Position numbers and translations under genes: made by a program. 46,150 nt of DNA from Bacteroidales bacterium UBA1725 (GTDB lineage: Bacteria > Bacteroidota > Bacteroidia > Bacteroidales > UBA932), in NCBI GenBank assembly GCA_002315815.1, contig DCIN01000070.1, positions 4,632 through 50,781 on the forward strand, written 5' to 3'. A model generated the notes under the pieces. It searched no databases and was not told the origin of the DNA. It saw only the letters and a program-made list of their open reading frames with translations. Shown piece after piece: positions 33,935 to 42,571 of this stretch. How positions within the stretch are numbered: the first letter of the stretch is position 1; each line of letters begins with the position of its first letter.

Positions 33935-34618
33935 TCACTCAGCGAAGAACAAACGGGAAAGCGTCATAGGATCGATGTACTTGCCATCCTTATAGACACG
34001 CATATTGCCCGAGGCAATCTCATCTATGAGCATCACATTGCCATCGGAGTCGTAACCGAACTCGAACTTGATGTCATACAGAACAAGTCCCTTCGTGGCC
34101 AAATCATCGGAAACAATTTTTGTAATCTGCTGTGTCTGAGCCTTGATTGCATCATACTGCTGAGCAGACATAACCCCGAGAGCCACAAGAGCGTCCTTGG
34201 TCACAAGGGGGTCACCCTTCTCGTCATTCTTAAAAGTGGTCTCGACATAAGACGGCAGGTCCGCCCCTTCCTCCATATACTCTCCGTATCTGCGTATGAA
34301 ACTGCCCACAGCCTTGTTGCGGCAGATAACCTCAAGACCGTGCCCGAAAACCTTCGCTCTGAGGACCTCCATTGTGGTATTTGCGAGATTCGCGCCCACG
34401 TAGTGCGTCCTGATTCCGGCTGCGTTGATTTTCTCGAAGAAATAGATGGACATACGAAGATTGACGTCGCCGACGCCCTTGATTGTAAGTCCGACGGAGT
34501 TCTCACCGGGATCGAACACACCGTCCTTGCCGGTGCAGTCATCCTTAAATTCAAGAAGGCAGTTGCCGTTCTCAAGTGCATAAACGTTCTTGGTTTTGCC
34601 TGTGTAAAGGAGTTCCAT
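33935..34618 (-). CDS. purC: SAICAR synthetase, copy 2, first gene of the purine operon
   Basis: A 227-residue PurC-family enzyme. It keeps the ATP-loop YTGKTKNVY, LEVICRNKAVGSFIRRYG and YDIKFEFGYD, but its second signature reads DEIASGNMRVYKDG rather than the usual SPDxxR form. This form resembles a set found in Firmicutes, so transfer is possible. I chose the ATG at 34618 because the upstream extension covers the promoter. It is probably the working SAICAR synthetase, since copy 1 has lost more conserved residues. Confidence 0.85.
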   Translation of the reverse strand: MELLYTGKTKNVYALENGNCLLEFKDDCTGKDGVFDPGENSVGLTIKGVGDVNLRMSIYFFEKINAAGIRTHYVGANLANTTMEVLRAKVFGHGLEVICRNKAVGSFIRRYGEYMEEGADLPSYVETTFKNDEKGDPLVTKDALVALGVMSAQQYDAIKAQTQQITKIVSDDLATKGLVLYDIKFEFGYDSDGNVMLIDEIASGNMRVYKDGKYIDPMTLSRLFFAE

Positions 34619-34641
34619 ATATAGAGAGATTGAATGAATTG

Positions 34642-34649
34642 CAAAGATA
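34642..34649 (-). promoter_or_regulatory. Promoter -7 box for the purine operon
   Basis: Minus-strand TATCTTTG matches TAnnTTTG and lies 24 bases before the purC2 ATG. The best upstream element is TTTC at about 20 bases, so the -33 is imperfect. I see no purine riboswitch in the short leader. Confidence 0.65.
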
Positions 34650-34727
34650 GCCCATATCCTCCGCATTTTGAAATATAGTTTTCAACTTTTTCTGTTGAGA
34701 AAAATGGCTTATAATGGGCTGAAACTC

Positions 34728-34758
34728 TTGGCATATCCATTTCTTATGATTACCTTTG
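34728..34758 (+). promoter_or_regulatory. Pyrimidine operon promoter
   Basis: TTG (34728-34730) and TACCTTTG (34751-34758) are spaced by 20 bases. The pyrC ATG is only eight bases after the box, so the transcript is leaderless or nearly so, leaving no room for attenuation. Confidence 0.8.
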
Positions 34759-34765
34759 CAGTCCG

Positions 34766-35863
34766 ATGAAAGGAAAATTTTCATACGGACACAGATATGA
34801 AATACAGGGCGGGACAATTGTTTGTCCCGCTTTTTGTGACGTCCACGTTCATTTCCGCGAGCCGGGACGGCCGGACAAGGAAAGCATTGCGAGCGGGAGC
34901 AGGGCAGCAGCAGCAGGGGGCTATACCTGCGTCTGCACTATGCCCAACCTCGACCCTGTACCGGACTGTCCTGAGAATCTGGAACGGGAGCTTGAGATAA
35001 TACGCAGAGATGCCGTAGTGGATGTAATCCCTTTCGCCAGCATCACCACCGGACGCAAAGGTCTGGAAGTAGTGGATGTCGCGGCGCTCAAGGGTCTGGT
35101 GGCCGGTTTCTCGGATGACGGAAGCGGGGTCGGAGATGCGGCCGTGATGCGCAAAGCAATGGAAGCCGTGGCGGAGAACGGAGGAATTCTGGCCGCACAT
35201 TGTGAGGATACAGCTTTCGGCGATTCACCCGAAAGCGAATGGAAGCAGATAGAAAGGGATATCGAAATCTCAGCTATGACCGGATGTGCATACCACGTCT
35301 GTCACATCTCCACTCTTCAGAGCGTGAATCTGATAAGAAAAGCCAAGGACAGAGGACTTGATGTCAGCTGTGAGACGGCCCCGCACTATCTCGTCCTCAC
35401 CGGGAATGACAGAGAGGATGACGGCAGGTTCAAGATGAATCCCCCCCTTCGCGGCAAAGCCGACAGGGATGCCCTCATCGAAGGTCTGAAGGACGGAACG
35501 ATAGATATGATTGCCACCGACCACGCCCCGCACACGATGGAGGAGAAATCACGCGGGTTCGCTCTCAGCGCCAACGGCATAGTCGGACTCGAAACAGCGT
35601 TCCCCGTGCTCTACACACGGCTCGTCAGGGAGGGTGTCATCAGTATGGACAGACTTGTGGAGCTTATGAGCACGGCCCCGCGCCGGCGTTTCCGACTTCC
35701 CGGGGGCGAAGATGATTTCTGCGTCTTCGACATTTCAGAACAGTTCAGGATTGACAGTTCCAGATTCCGTTCCAAAGGGAAAAGCACCCCGTTCGATGGG
35801 ATGGAGGTGTTCGGACGCTGTATCAGGACTATATACAAAGGGAAAGAAATCTATACAATATGA
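34766..35863 (+). CDS. pyrC: Dihydroorotase, N-terminally short
   Basis: A 365-residue class I type dihydroorotase. Metal ligands DVHVHFREPG and the catalytic ATDHAPHTMEEK are intact, with GFSDDG and NPPLRG. Most class I enzymes are about 425-450 residues; here the N-terminal beta-sandwich segment of about 50 residues is missing, and the promoter sits where it would be encoded. The C-terminal part of that domain (DDFCVFDI, KSTPFDGMEVFG) remains. It starts the pyrimidine operon; its stop overlaps carA by four bases. Confidence 0.92.
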   Translation: MKGKFSYGHRYEIQGGTIVCPAFCDVHVHFREPGRPDKESIASGSRAAAAGGYTCVCTMPNLDPVPDCPENLERELEIIRRDAVVDVIPFASITTGRKGLEVVDVAALKGLVAGFSDDGSGVGDAAVMRKAMEAVAENGGILAAHCEDTAFGDSPESEWKQIERDIEISAMTGCAYHVCHISTLQSVNLIRKAKDRGLDVSCETAPHYLVLTGNDREDDGRFKMNPPLRGKADRDALIEGLKDGTIDMIATDHAPHTMEEKSRGFALSANGIVGLETAFPVLYTRLVREGVISMDRLVELMSTAPRRRFRLPGGEDDFCVFDISEQFRIDSSRFRSKGKSTPFDGMEVFGRCIRTIYKGKEIYTI

Positions 35864-36927
35864 AACAGATGAAGCTGGTACTCCGCAACGGAATGGAGTT
35901 TACGGGAGTCTCCTGTGGCTCTGACAAAACCGTTGTGGGAGAAATCGTTTTCAACACTTCTATGGTCGGCTATCAGGAGATAATCTCCGACCCGGCATAT
36001 TCAGGGCAGATAGTGGTGATGACTTACCCCCTGATGGGCCAGTACGGCATCACTGATGATGACTTTGAGTCCAGGACTCCGTCCATCGGAGGTCTTGTGG
36101 TCAGGGAGTGCTGCAACACACCGTCCAATTTCAGATATACCAAAACCCTTTCCGAAGAACTGGACGAGAGGGGGATTCCCTGCTTGAGCGGCCCCGACAC
36201 CAGAATGATAACGAGAATAATAAGGGACGAAGGCTGTATGACAGCTGCATTGGTTGATGAGTGTGTGAGCCACGAAGATGCTATGGCGCTTATCGCTGCT
36301 TACCGGCCCAAGGAGAATCCCGTCTCCGAAGTCAGCTGCTCCAAAAGATGGTTTTCCAGAACACCGCACCATAAATTTGATATTGTAGTGGTGGATTGTG
36401 GCCTCAAGCACAGCGTAATAGCCGAACTCAACAGACGCAGCTGCAACGTGACCGTCGTTCCTTTCGACGCGAGTCTGGAGGACATACTCTCCTTCAATCC
36501 CGACGGCCTGCTCATATCCAACGGACCGGGATCGCCGGATTCTCTTCCTGATCTGATTGATGTCGTCAGGAAACTCAGAGGAAAACTTCCGATTTTCGGA
36601 ATCTGCCTGGGACAGAATATCGTCTCTCTTGCCTGCGGTGCCGGCAACATCAGACTCAAGGCCGGACATCACGGAGGACGTCCGGTACGCGAATCCGACG
36701 GGGGAAGAATCATCAGCGCCGAACATAACCACAATTGGACCGTGGATCCCGACACTCTCGAAGGCAGCGGACTGGAGGTCAGCTATTCCGACGTATCCGA
36801 CGGCAGCATCGAAGGTCTTGTATGCAGAAAGGACAGAATATGCACGGTACAGTTCTACCCTGAAGGGGCCCCCGGTCCCAGAGAGAGTCATTTTTTCGAT
36901 GATTTCATTAAAGCGATGGAGGATTAG
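35860..36927 (+). CDS. carA: Carbamoyl-phosphate synthase small subunit with altered glutaminase triad
   Basis: A 355-residue CarA. The N-terminal half is normal (FNTSMVGYQEIISDPAY). In the glutaminase domain the nucleophile Cys249 (GICLG) and Glu335 remain, but the triad His is Tyr333 (VQFYPEGAPGP instead of QxHPE). Neighbouring conserved residues also differ: GICLGHQ is GICLGQN and AQNHGF is AEHNHNW. Family knowledge says loss of this His abolishes glutamine hydrolysis. CarB could then depend on free ammonia, while CarA may remain as a structural subunit. It overlaps pyrC by four bases; carB follows after three. Confidence 0.92.
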   Translation: MKQMKLVLRNGMEFTGVSCGSDKTVVGEIVFNTSMVGYQEIISDPAYSGQIVVMTYPLMGQYGITDDDFESRTPSIGGLVVRECCNTPSNFRYTKTLSEELDERGIPCLSGPDTRMITRIIRDEGCMTAALVDECVSHEDAMALIAAYRPKENPVSEVSCSKRWFSRTPHHKFDIVVVDCGLKHSVIAELNRRSCNVTVVPFDASLEDILSFNPDGLLISNGPGSPDSLPDLIDVVRKLRGKLPIFGICLGQNIVSLACGAGNIRLKAGHHGGRPVRESDGGRIISAEHNHNWTVDPDTLEGSGLEVSYSDVSDGSIEGLVCRKDRICTVQFYPEGAPGPRESHFFDDFIKAMED

Positions 36928-36930
36928 ACG

Positions 36931-39900
36931 ATGCCAAGAAGAACAGACATAAAGAAGGTTATGGTAATCGGTTCCGGTCCCATTGTCATAGGACAGGCAG
37001 CCGAATTTGACTACGCAGGCACCCAGGCCTGCCTTGCTCTCAAGGAGGAAGGGTACGAGGTCGTTCTCGTCAATTCCAACCCGGCCACCATTATGACGGA
37101 CACCCATATCGCCGACAAAGTGTATATGGAACCGCTTGACCTCGAATATGTGGCCAAGATAATAAGATATGAGCGCCCTGACGCCATCGTGCCCGGACTC
37201 GGAGGCCAGACCGGCCTCAACCTTGCTGTCAAGCTGGCCAGAAAGGGTGTGCTGGAGGAGTGCAAGGTCGAGATTTTGGGAACCTCATTCCACAGCATAG
37301 AACAGGCTGAGGACAGGGAACTGTTCAAGGAACTGTGCATCAGTCTCGGCGAGCCTGTCATCCCGTCACAAATATGCTACAGCGTAGAGGAAGCGCTCAC
37401 TGCGGCGGACAGAATCGGTTATCCGGTGGTTCTGCGTCCGGCCTTCACCCTCGGCGGCACCGGAGGCGGATTTGCCGACAATGCCGTTCAACTCAGCGAG
37501 ATGATGCGCAATGCACTGGTGCTCTCCCCCGTCCATCAGGTGCTCATTGAGAAGAGTGTCAAGGGATACAAGGAAATCGAATTCGAGGTGATGAGGGACA
37601 AGAATGACACCGCAATCACCATCTGCTCTATGGAGAATGTGGATCCCGTGGGTATCCACACCGGAGATTCCATAGTGGTGGCCCCGGCCCAGACCCTCGC
37701 CGACAAGGAATATGAAATCCTTCGCACGAGCGCCCTCAAACTTATACGCGCCCTGAAGATAGAAGGAGGCTGCAATGTCCAGTTTGCGCTCGACCCTCTT
37801 TCGTTCAATTATTACATAATAGAGGTGAATCCCAGGGTGTCCCGTTCTTCTGCACTGGCCTCCAAGGCGAGCGGCTTCCCCATTGCCAGAGTCACCGCAA
37901 AGATTGCTGCCGGACTCACTCTGGACGAAATCACCGTGGCCGACGCCCCGGCATGCTGCGAGCCGTCCATCGACTACATCGTGAGCAAGGTGCCACGTTT
38001 CCCCTTCGACAAGTTCAGCGAGGCCACCAATGAACTCGGTACCCAGATGAAGGCGACAGGTGAGGTGATGAGTATAGGAAGGACCTTCGAGGAAAGCCTT
38101 CTCAAAGCCATCAGGTCTCTGGAAATAGGGTGCAGCCATATATGGAAGAAGAAATTCGAGACAATGTCTGACGCGGAACTGATGGAATACATAGTCAAGT
38201 TCCCCGACGATCATCTGCTCGCAATTGCCCAGCTGATACGCAACGGTATGGATGTCAGGCTCATATATGATGCGACCAAGATTGATATGCTCTTCCTCGA
38301 CAAACTGGTGAACATAGTCGGTATGGAGAGAAGGCTCAAGGCATCTCCTATGGATGTGACCGTGCTGCGTGAAGCCAAGAAGTCAGGATTCAGCGACAAG
38401 TTCATAGGCCAGCTCTGGGGCCGCAGCGAAAAGGAGATGACGGAGTTCCGCTGGGCCAACGACATCAGACCGGTTTACAAGTATATAGACAGTTGCGCCG
38501 GTGAACATCCCGCCAACGTGCCGTATTACTACTCCACCTACGAGCAGGAGAACGAAACCGTGGTGAGCGACCGCAGGAAGATACTGGTGCTCGGAGCCGG
38601 CCCGATAAGGATAGGACAGGGAGTCGAGTTCGACTATTCCACGGTTCACGCCATCTGGGCCATTCGCGAGGCCGGATATGAGGCTATAATAATCAACAAT
38701 AACCCCGAAACGGTATCCACCGACTATACAATCTCCGACAAACTGTACTTCGAGCCACTCACCGTGGAGGATGTGATGAACGTGGTGGACCTCGAGAAGC
38801 CTCAAGGTGTCATCGTGACACTCGGAGGACAGACAGCCATCAATCTGGCCGGACCTGTGGCCGAATTCGGCGTACCAATCATCGGAACTCAGATTCAGGC
38901 TATAGACAATGCTGAGGACCGCAAGCTCTTCGAAGCCATAATGCGCATGACAGGAATACCTCAGCCTCGTGCCAAGGCCGTGACTGACGTGGAGGAGGGA
39001 GTCAAAGCAGCCGCTGAAATAGGCTACCCTGTACTCGTGCGTCCCTCATTCGTTCTGGGCGGCCGGGCGATGATGATAGTGGGCAACGAGGAAGCCCTGC
39101 GCCATTACCTGCACAACGCAGTGGAAATCAACGAGAACTCACCTGTACTCGTGGACAAGTACATTCAGGGGAAGGAAACCGAAGTGGATGCCATCTGCGA
39201 CGGAAAAGACGTTTTCATCCCCGGAATTATGGAGCACGTGGAGCGCACCGGAATCCATTCCGGAGATTCTATCAGCGTTTACCCTTCGTTCTCCTTGAGC
39301 CGGGCGGTTAAGGACAAGATTATCGACTACACCGTGAAACTCGGTCTCGAAGTGGGCATAGTGGGCCTGTTCAACATTCAGTTCATCGTGGACAGCAACG
39401 ATGACGTGTATGTGATCGAGGTCAATCCCAGATCGTCCCGCACCGTGCCTTTCCTCAGCAAATCAACCGGCATACCTATGGCCAAAATCGCCACACTCGT
39501 AATGCTCGGACACTCACTCAGAGAGCAGGGTATAACTGAGGTGTATTTCCCGGAGAAGCATCGCCATTACGTAAAGAGTCCTGCATTCTCGTTCAACAAA
39601 ATCAAGGGTATAGACACCTATCTCTCTCCCGAGATGAAGTCCACGGGCGAGGCCATAGGTTACGACGACTCTCTCAACCGAGCACTTTACAAGTCACTTC
39701 AGGCCTCGGGCGTCAATATTGTCAACTACGGAACGGTTCTGGCAACCATCGCAGATGCCGACAAAGAGGAGGCCCTGCCTCTCATCCGACGCTTCTATAA
39801 TTTGGGATTCAACATCATAGCCACCAGGGGAACGGCAGAATTCCTGAAGGAGAACGGTATCAGGACGCACACTATTGAGAAAATCAGTGACGGGAGCGAC

Positions 39901-40122
39901 GACATCGCCCACGAACTGCGCAGCGGACACGTCAGCTATGTCATAAACACCATAGACATCAACCAGCACAGCACCCGTCTGGACGGATACGGCATCCGCA
40001 GGGCCGCCGTGGAGAACAATGTCACTCTCTTCACCGCTCTGGAAACCGTAAACGTGCTGCTGGACGTGCTCGAAGAAATAACTCTCGGAATCTCAACCAT
40101 TGACGAGGAGTACAACCATTGA
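36931..40122 (+). CDS. carB: Carbamoyl-phosphate synthase large subunit
   Basis: A 1063-residue ATP-grasp duplication. The first half has GSGPIVIGQAAEFDYAGTQA and RPAFTLGGTGGG; the second has GAGPIRIGQGVEFDYS and RPSFVLGGRAM; the C-terminal MGS-like allosteric domain covers about the last 130 residues. It makes carbamoyl phosphate from bicarbonate, ammonia and 2 ATP for both PyrB and the arginine transcarbamylase. The end is in a tandem repeat. Confidence 0.97.
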   Translation: MPRRTDIKKVMVIGSGPIVIGQAAEFDYAGTQACLALKEEGYEVVLVNSNPATIMTDTHIADKVYMEPLDLEYVAKIIRYERPDAIVPGLGGQTGLNLAVKLARKGVLEECKVEILGTSFHSIEQAEDRELFKELCISLGEPVIPSQICYSVEEALTAADRIGYPVVLRPAFTLGGTGGGFADNAVQLSEMMRNALVLSPVHQVLIEKSVKGYKEIEFEVMRDKNDTAITICSMENVDPVGIHTGDSIVVAPAQTLADKEYEILRTSALKLIRALKIEGGCNVQFALDPLSFNYYIIEVNPRVSRSSALASKASGFPIARVTAKIAAGLTLDEITVADAPACCEPSIDYIVSKVPRFPFDKFSEATNELGTQMKATGEVMSIGRTFEESLLKAIRSLEIGCSHIWKKKFETMSDAELMEYIVKFPDDHLLAIAQLIRNGMDVRLIYDATKIDMLFLDKLVNIVGMERRLKASPMDVTVLREAKKSGFSDKFIGQLWGRSEKEMTEFRWANDIRPVYKYIDSCAGEHPANVPYYYSTYEQENETVVSDRRKILVLGAGPIRIGQGVEFDYSTVHAIWAIREAGYEAIIINNNPETVSTDYTISDKLYFEPLTVEDVMNVVDLEKPQGVIVTLGGQTAINLAGPVAEFGVPIIGTQIQAIDNAEDRKLFEAIMRMTGIPQPRAKAVTDVEEGVKAAAEIGYPVLVRPSFVLGGRAMMIVGNEEALRHYLHNAVEINENSPVLVDKYIQGKETEVDAICDGKDVFIPGIMEHVERTGIHSGDSISVYPSFSLSRAVKDKIIDYTVKLGLEVGIVGLFNIQFIVDSNDDVYVIEVNPRSSRTVPFLSKSTGIPMAKIATLVMLGHSLREQGITEVYFPEKHRHYVKSPAFSFNKIKGIDTYLSPEMKSTGEAIGYDDSLNRALYKSLQASGVNIVNYGTVLATIADADKEEALPLIRRFYNLGFNIIATRGTAEFLKENGIRTHTIEKISDGSDDIAHELRSGHVSYVINTIDINQHSTRLDGYGIRRAAVENNVTLFTALETVNVLLDVLEEITLGISTIDEEYNH

Positions 40123-40141
40123 CGAGGAATACGACCATTGA
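40094..40141. repeat. 19-bp tandem repeat, 2.5 copies, at the end of carB
   Basis: Copies at 40094-40112 and 40113-40131 and a partial copy to 40141. The first encodes the last residues STIDEEYNH; the carB stop lies in the second copy. 19 is not a multiple of three, so copy changes would alter the tail. Confidence 0.9.
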
Positions 40142-40158
40142 TTCGGTTTTCTCTGATA

Positions 40159-40198
40159 GGTGAAACAGGACAACTACAGGTGAAACAGGGCAACTACA
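40159..40198. repeat. 20-bp tandem repeat, 2 copies, at the start of pyrK
   Basis: Copies at 40159-40178 and 40179-40198 differ at one base. Each holds a GTG followed by AAACAG; only the second GTG (40180) is in frame with pyrK. Confidence 0.9.
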
Positions 40199-40917
40199 GA
40201 ACAATTTTCAACAGACGGATAGCGGACCAGTACTTCCAGATGAGGCTGGAGGGGGACTGCTCCGCATTCAGCCGCGGAGGGCAGTTCGTGGACATCGCCA
40301 TAGACGGATTCTTCCTCAGGCGGCCGCTTGCCGTGCGCGAGTGGGATTCCTGCAGCTTCGACGTGATTTACAAAACTGTGGGAAAAGGAACCGAAGCTTT
40401 GAGCCTCATCACCCCTGGTACCGTTCTTAATGTCCTTACTGGTCTGGGAAACGGATTCGACCCATACTCCTGCAAGGATGCCGCGCTGCTGATATCGGGA
40501 GGACTCGGGGTATCCCCCCTCTTCTCTCTTGCAAAGGAGCTTGTCCGGACCGGAAAGAAAGTCAGTTTGATTGCGGGATTCAACAAAGCCTCCGAAATCA
40601 TTCTTGAGAATGAATACAGAGAACTGGGAGTGAATCTGCACATAGTGACGATGGACGGTTCGGCCGGAACAAGGGGACTTGTCACCGATGCCATCGCCGC
40701 TTTGAAACCGGAATTCGATTACTTCTACACCTGCGGTCCCAAGCTTATGATGAAGGCAGTATGCACGAGCCTGACCGTTCCCGGAGAAGCAAGTCTGGAG
40801 GAAAGGATGGGCTGCGGTTGCGGAATCTGCTACGGATGCACCTGCCACACCGTCAAAGGTCCGGCACGGGTATGTGCCGACGGCCCGGTTTTCAAGAAGG
40901 AGGACATAATATGGTGA
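40180..40917 (+). CDS. pyrK: Dihydroorotate dehydrogenase electron-transfer subunit
   Basis: A protein of about 245 residues with an FAD/NAD reductase fold and a C-terminal 2Fe-2S cluster. It has FLRRPLAVREW (FAD), YKTVGKGTEAL, SGGLGVSPLF (NAD) and the cluster ligands GCGCGICYGCTCHT. It passes electrons from PyrD to NAD+. The start is unclear: GTG at 40180 gives a family-like N terminus, and TTG at 40138 would add 14 residues. Both lie in repeats. It overlaps pyrD by seven bases. Confidence 0.9.
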   Translation: MKQGNYRTIFNRRIADQYFQMRLEGDCSAFSRGGQFVDIAIDGFFLRRPLAVREWDSCSFDVIYKTVGKGTEALSLITPGTVLNVLTGLGNGFDPYSCKDAALLISGGLGVSPLFSLAKELVRTGKKVSLIAGFNKASEIILENEYRELGVNLHIVTMDGSAGTRGLVTDAIAALKPEFDYFYTCGPKLMMKAVCTSLTVPGEASLEERMGCGCGICYGCTCHTVKGPARVCADGPVFKKEDIIW

Positions 40918-41819
40918 CATCAGTCAATCTCTGTGGCATCAGGCTGGAGAATCCCGTCGTGCCTGCAAGCGGAACTTTCGGTTTCGGACTTGAGGCAGCG
41001 TCTCTTTTCGATCTCAACATTCTGGGAGGCATTTCCCTTAAAGGAAGTACATCCGAGGCCCGTTTCGGGAACGAATGTCCGAGAATCGCAGAGTGTCCGG
41101 ACGGAATGTTGAATTCGGTCGGCCTCCAGAACCCTGGAATCGATGTTCTAGTCGGCGAAAAACTTCCCGCCTTACGGAAAGTCTTCAAAGGCTGCATAAT
41201 AGCCAATGTCAGCGGATTCAGTGTCGAGGAATATGCCCAATGCTGCTCCCGGGCGGCCGCTGCTCCCGAAGTGGACATAATAGAGGTGAACATCTCCTGT
41301 CCGAACGTACACGGAGGCGGACTCGCCTTCGGAACCTCACCCAAAGCCGCTGCCGATGTGACAAAAGCGGTGAAGGAAGTCTCAGGAGGGAAAGCGGTAT
41401 TCATCAAACTGAGTCCCAACGTGACAGACATCACGGAAATTGCGCGGGCCTGCGAGGATGCCGGAGCCGACGGACTTACCCTTATCAATACAATTCTCGG
41501 ACTTCGTATAGATATGGCGCGCCGCAAGAGCGTGCTCGCGAACAAATACGGCGGATTCAGCGGAAGAGCCGTGCTGCCCATTGCATTGAGGATGGTGAAT
41601 CAGGTGGCGCACTGCTGCTCAATTCCCATTATGGGATGCGGAGGAGTATCCTGCGCCGCAGATGTTGTCGAGATGACAATGGCCGGAGCCACGGTCGTTC
41701 AGATAGGGGCGGAAAATTTACGCAATCCTATGGTCTGCAAGGAGATAGTAGAGGAACTGCCACTAGTGATGGAACATCTGAGAATCGATGACATCAACGA
41801 AATCAGAGCCTGCATATAA
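40911..41819 (+). CDS. pyrD: Dihydroorotate dehydrogenase, NAD-dependent catalytic subunit (class 1B)
   Basis: A 302-residue FMN TIM barrel. It has NPVVPASGTFGFG, NSVGLQNPG, EVNISCPNVHGGG with the catalytic Cys of class 1B enzymes, LSPNVTDI and GCGGVSCAAD. The PyrK partner overlaps it upstream, which confirms the NAD-linked type. The start overlaps the pyrK stop (atggTGA). Confidence 0.95.
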   Translation: MVTSVNLCGIRLENPVVPASGTFGFGLEAASLFDLNILGGISLKGSTSEARFGNECPRIAECPDGMLNSVGLQNPGIDVLVGEKLPALRKVFKGCIIANVSGFSVEEYAQCCSRAAAAPEVDIIEVNISCPNVHGGGLAFGTSPKAAADVTKAVKEVSGGKAVFIKLSPNVTDITEIARACEDAGADGLTLINTILGLRIDMARRKSVLANKYGGFSGRAVLPIALRMVNQVAHCCSIPIMGCGGVSCAADVVEMTMAGATVVQIGAENLRNPMVCKEIVEELPLVMEHLRIDDINEIRACI

Positions 41820-41858
41820 TACCCGCAAATAGAATAGCTGCATATAGAATATACGCAT
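41812..41858. repeat. Degenerate repeat of a gcatatagaata-like unit, pyrD/pyrF junction
   Basis: gcatataata, gcaaatagaata, gcatatagaata and gcattt follow each other between the last pyrD codons and the pyrF start, with units of about 13-16 bases. Imperfect, so it may be an older duplication. Confidence 0.6.
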
Positions 41859-41863
41859 TTGTT

Positions 41864-42571
41864 ATGAAAGATGTGATTATAGCCTGCGACTTTCCCTGCG
41901 AGAGCGATGCCCTGTCCTTTCTGGACAGGTTCTCTCTGACGGAACGCAAACCCTTCGTCAAAATCGGTATGGAACTGTTCTACGGAGCAGGACCGTCCAT
42001 TGTACGTGAAATCAAGAGAAGAGGACACCGTATCTTTCTGGACCTCAAGCTTCACGACATTCCCAACACTGTGCGCAAGACAATGAAGGTCCTTTCCGCA
42101 CTGGATGTGGATATGACCAACGTGCACGCTGCCGGAACCATTGAGATGATGCAGGCTGCTCTGGAAGGCCTCACAAGATTCGACGGCACAAGACCCCTTC
42201 TTGTTGCAGTGACACAACTTACCTCCACCAGCGAGGAGAGGATGAACTCCGAACTTCTGGTGCAGGGACATATCCAGGATGTCATTTCACGGTATGCGGA
42301 AAATGCAGCCGCAGCCGGACTCGACGGAGTTGTCTGCTCCCCTCTCGAATCATCGCTGGTCAAGAGCAGCTGCGGTCAGGAATTCCTGACTGTCACTCCA
42401 GGTATCAGGTTCGCCGACTCGGCCTCAGACGATCAGGTACGTATCACCACCCCTTCCAGAGCAAGGGAAATCGGTTCCGACTACATTGTGGTAGGACGTC
42501 CGATAACTGGGGCGGCCGATCCGGTTTCAGCATATCAAAGATGTTTGAATGAGTTTGTCTATGGAAAATAA
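41864..42571 (+). CDS. pyrF: Orotidine-5'-phosphate decarboxylase
   Basis: A 235-residue decarboxylase. The catalytic DLKLHDIPNTV (Asp-Lys-x-x-Asp) is at about residues 62-72, with VTPGIR and IVVGRPIT near the end. It makes UMP from OMP. The 3' end overlaps pyrE. The start follows a degenerate repeat 44 bases after pyrD. Confidence 0.96.
   Translation: MKDVIIACDFPCESDALSFLDRFSLTERKPFVKIGMELFYGAGPSIVREIKRRGHRIFLDLKLHDIPNTVRKTMKVLSALDVDMTNVHAAGTIEMMQAALEGLTRFDGTRPLLVAVTQLTSTSEERMNSELLVQGHIQDVISRYAENAAAAGLDGVVCSPLESSLVKSSCGQEFLTVTPGIRFADSASDDQVRITTPSRAREIGSDYIVVGRPITGAADPVSAYQRCLNEFVYGK

Noticed and set aside
33455..34624. 389-codon open frame on the plus strand
   Set aside because: Antisense shadow of purE and purC2, both of which are clearly recognised.
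34619..34765. Purine riboswitch or pyrimidine attenuator between the pur and pyr operons
   Set aside because: The leaders are about 20 bases and a few bases long, with no room for an aptamer or terminator.
36001..37107. 368-codon open frame on the minus strand
   Set aside because: It is fully antisense to carA and the start of carB, with no recognisable domain; it reflects codon bias of the real genes.
37366..38214. 282-codon open frame on the minus strand
   Set aside because: Antisense to carB, with no motifs.
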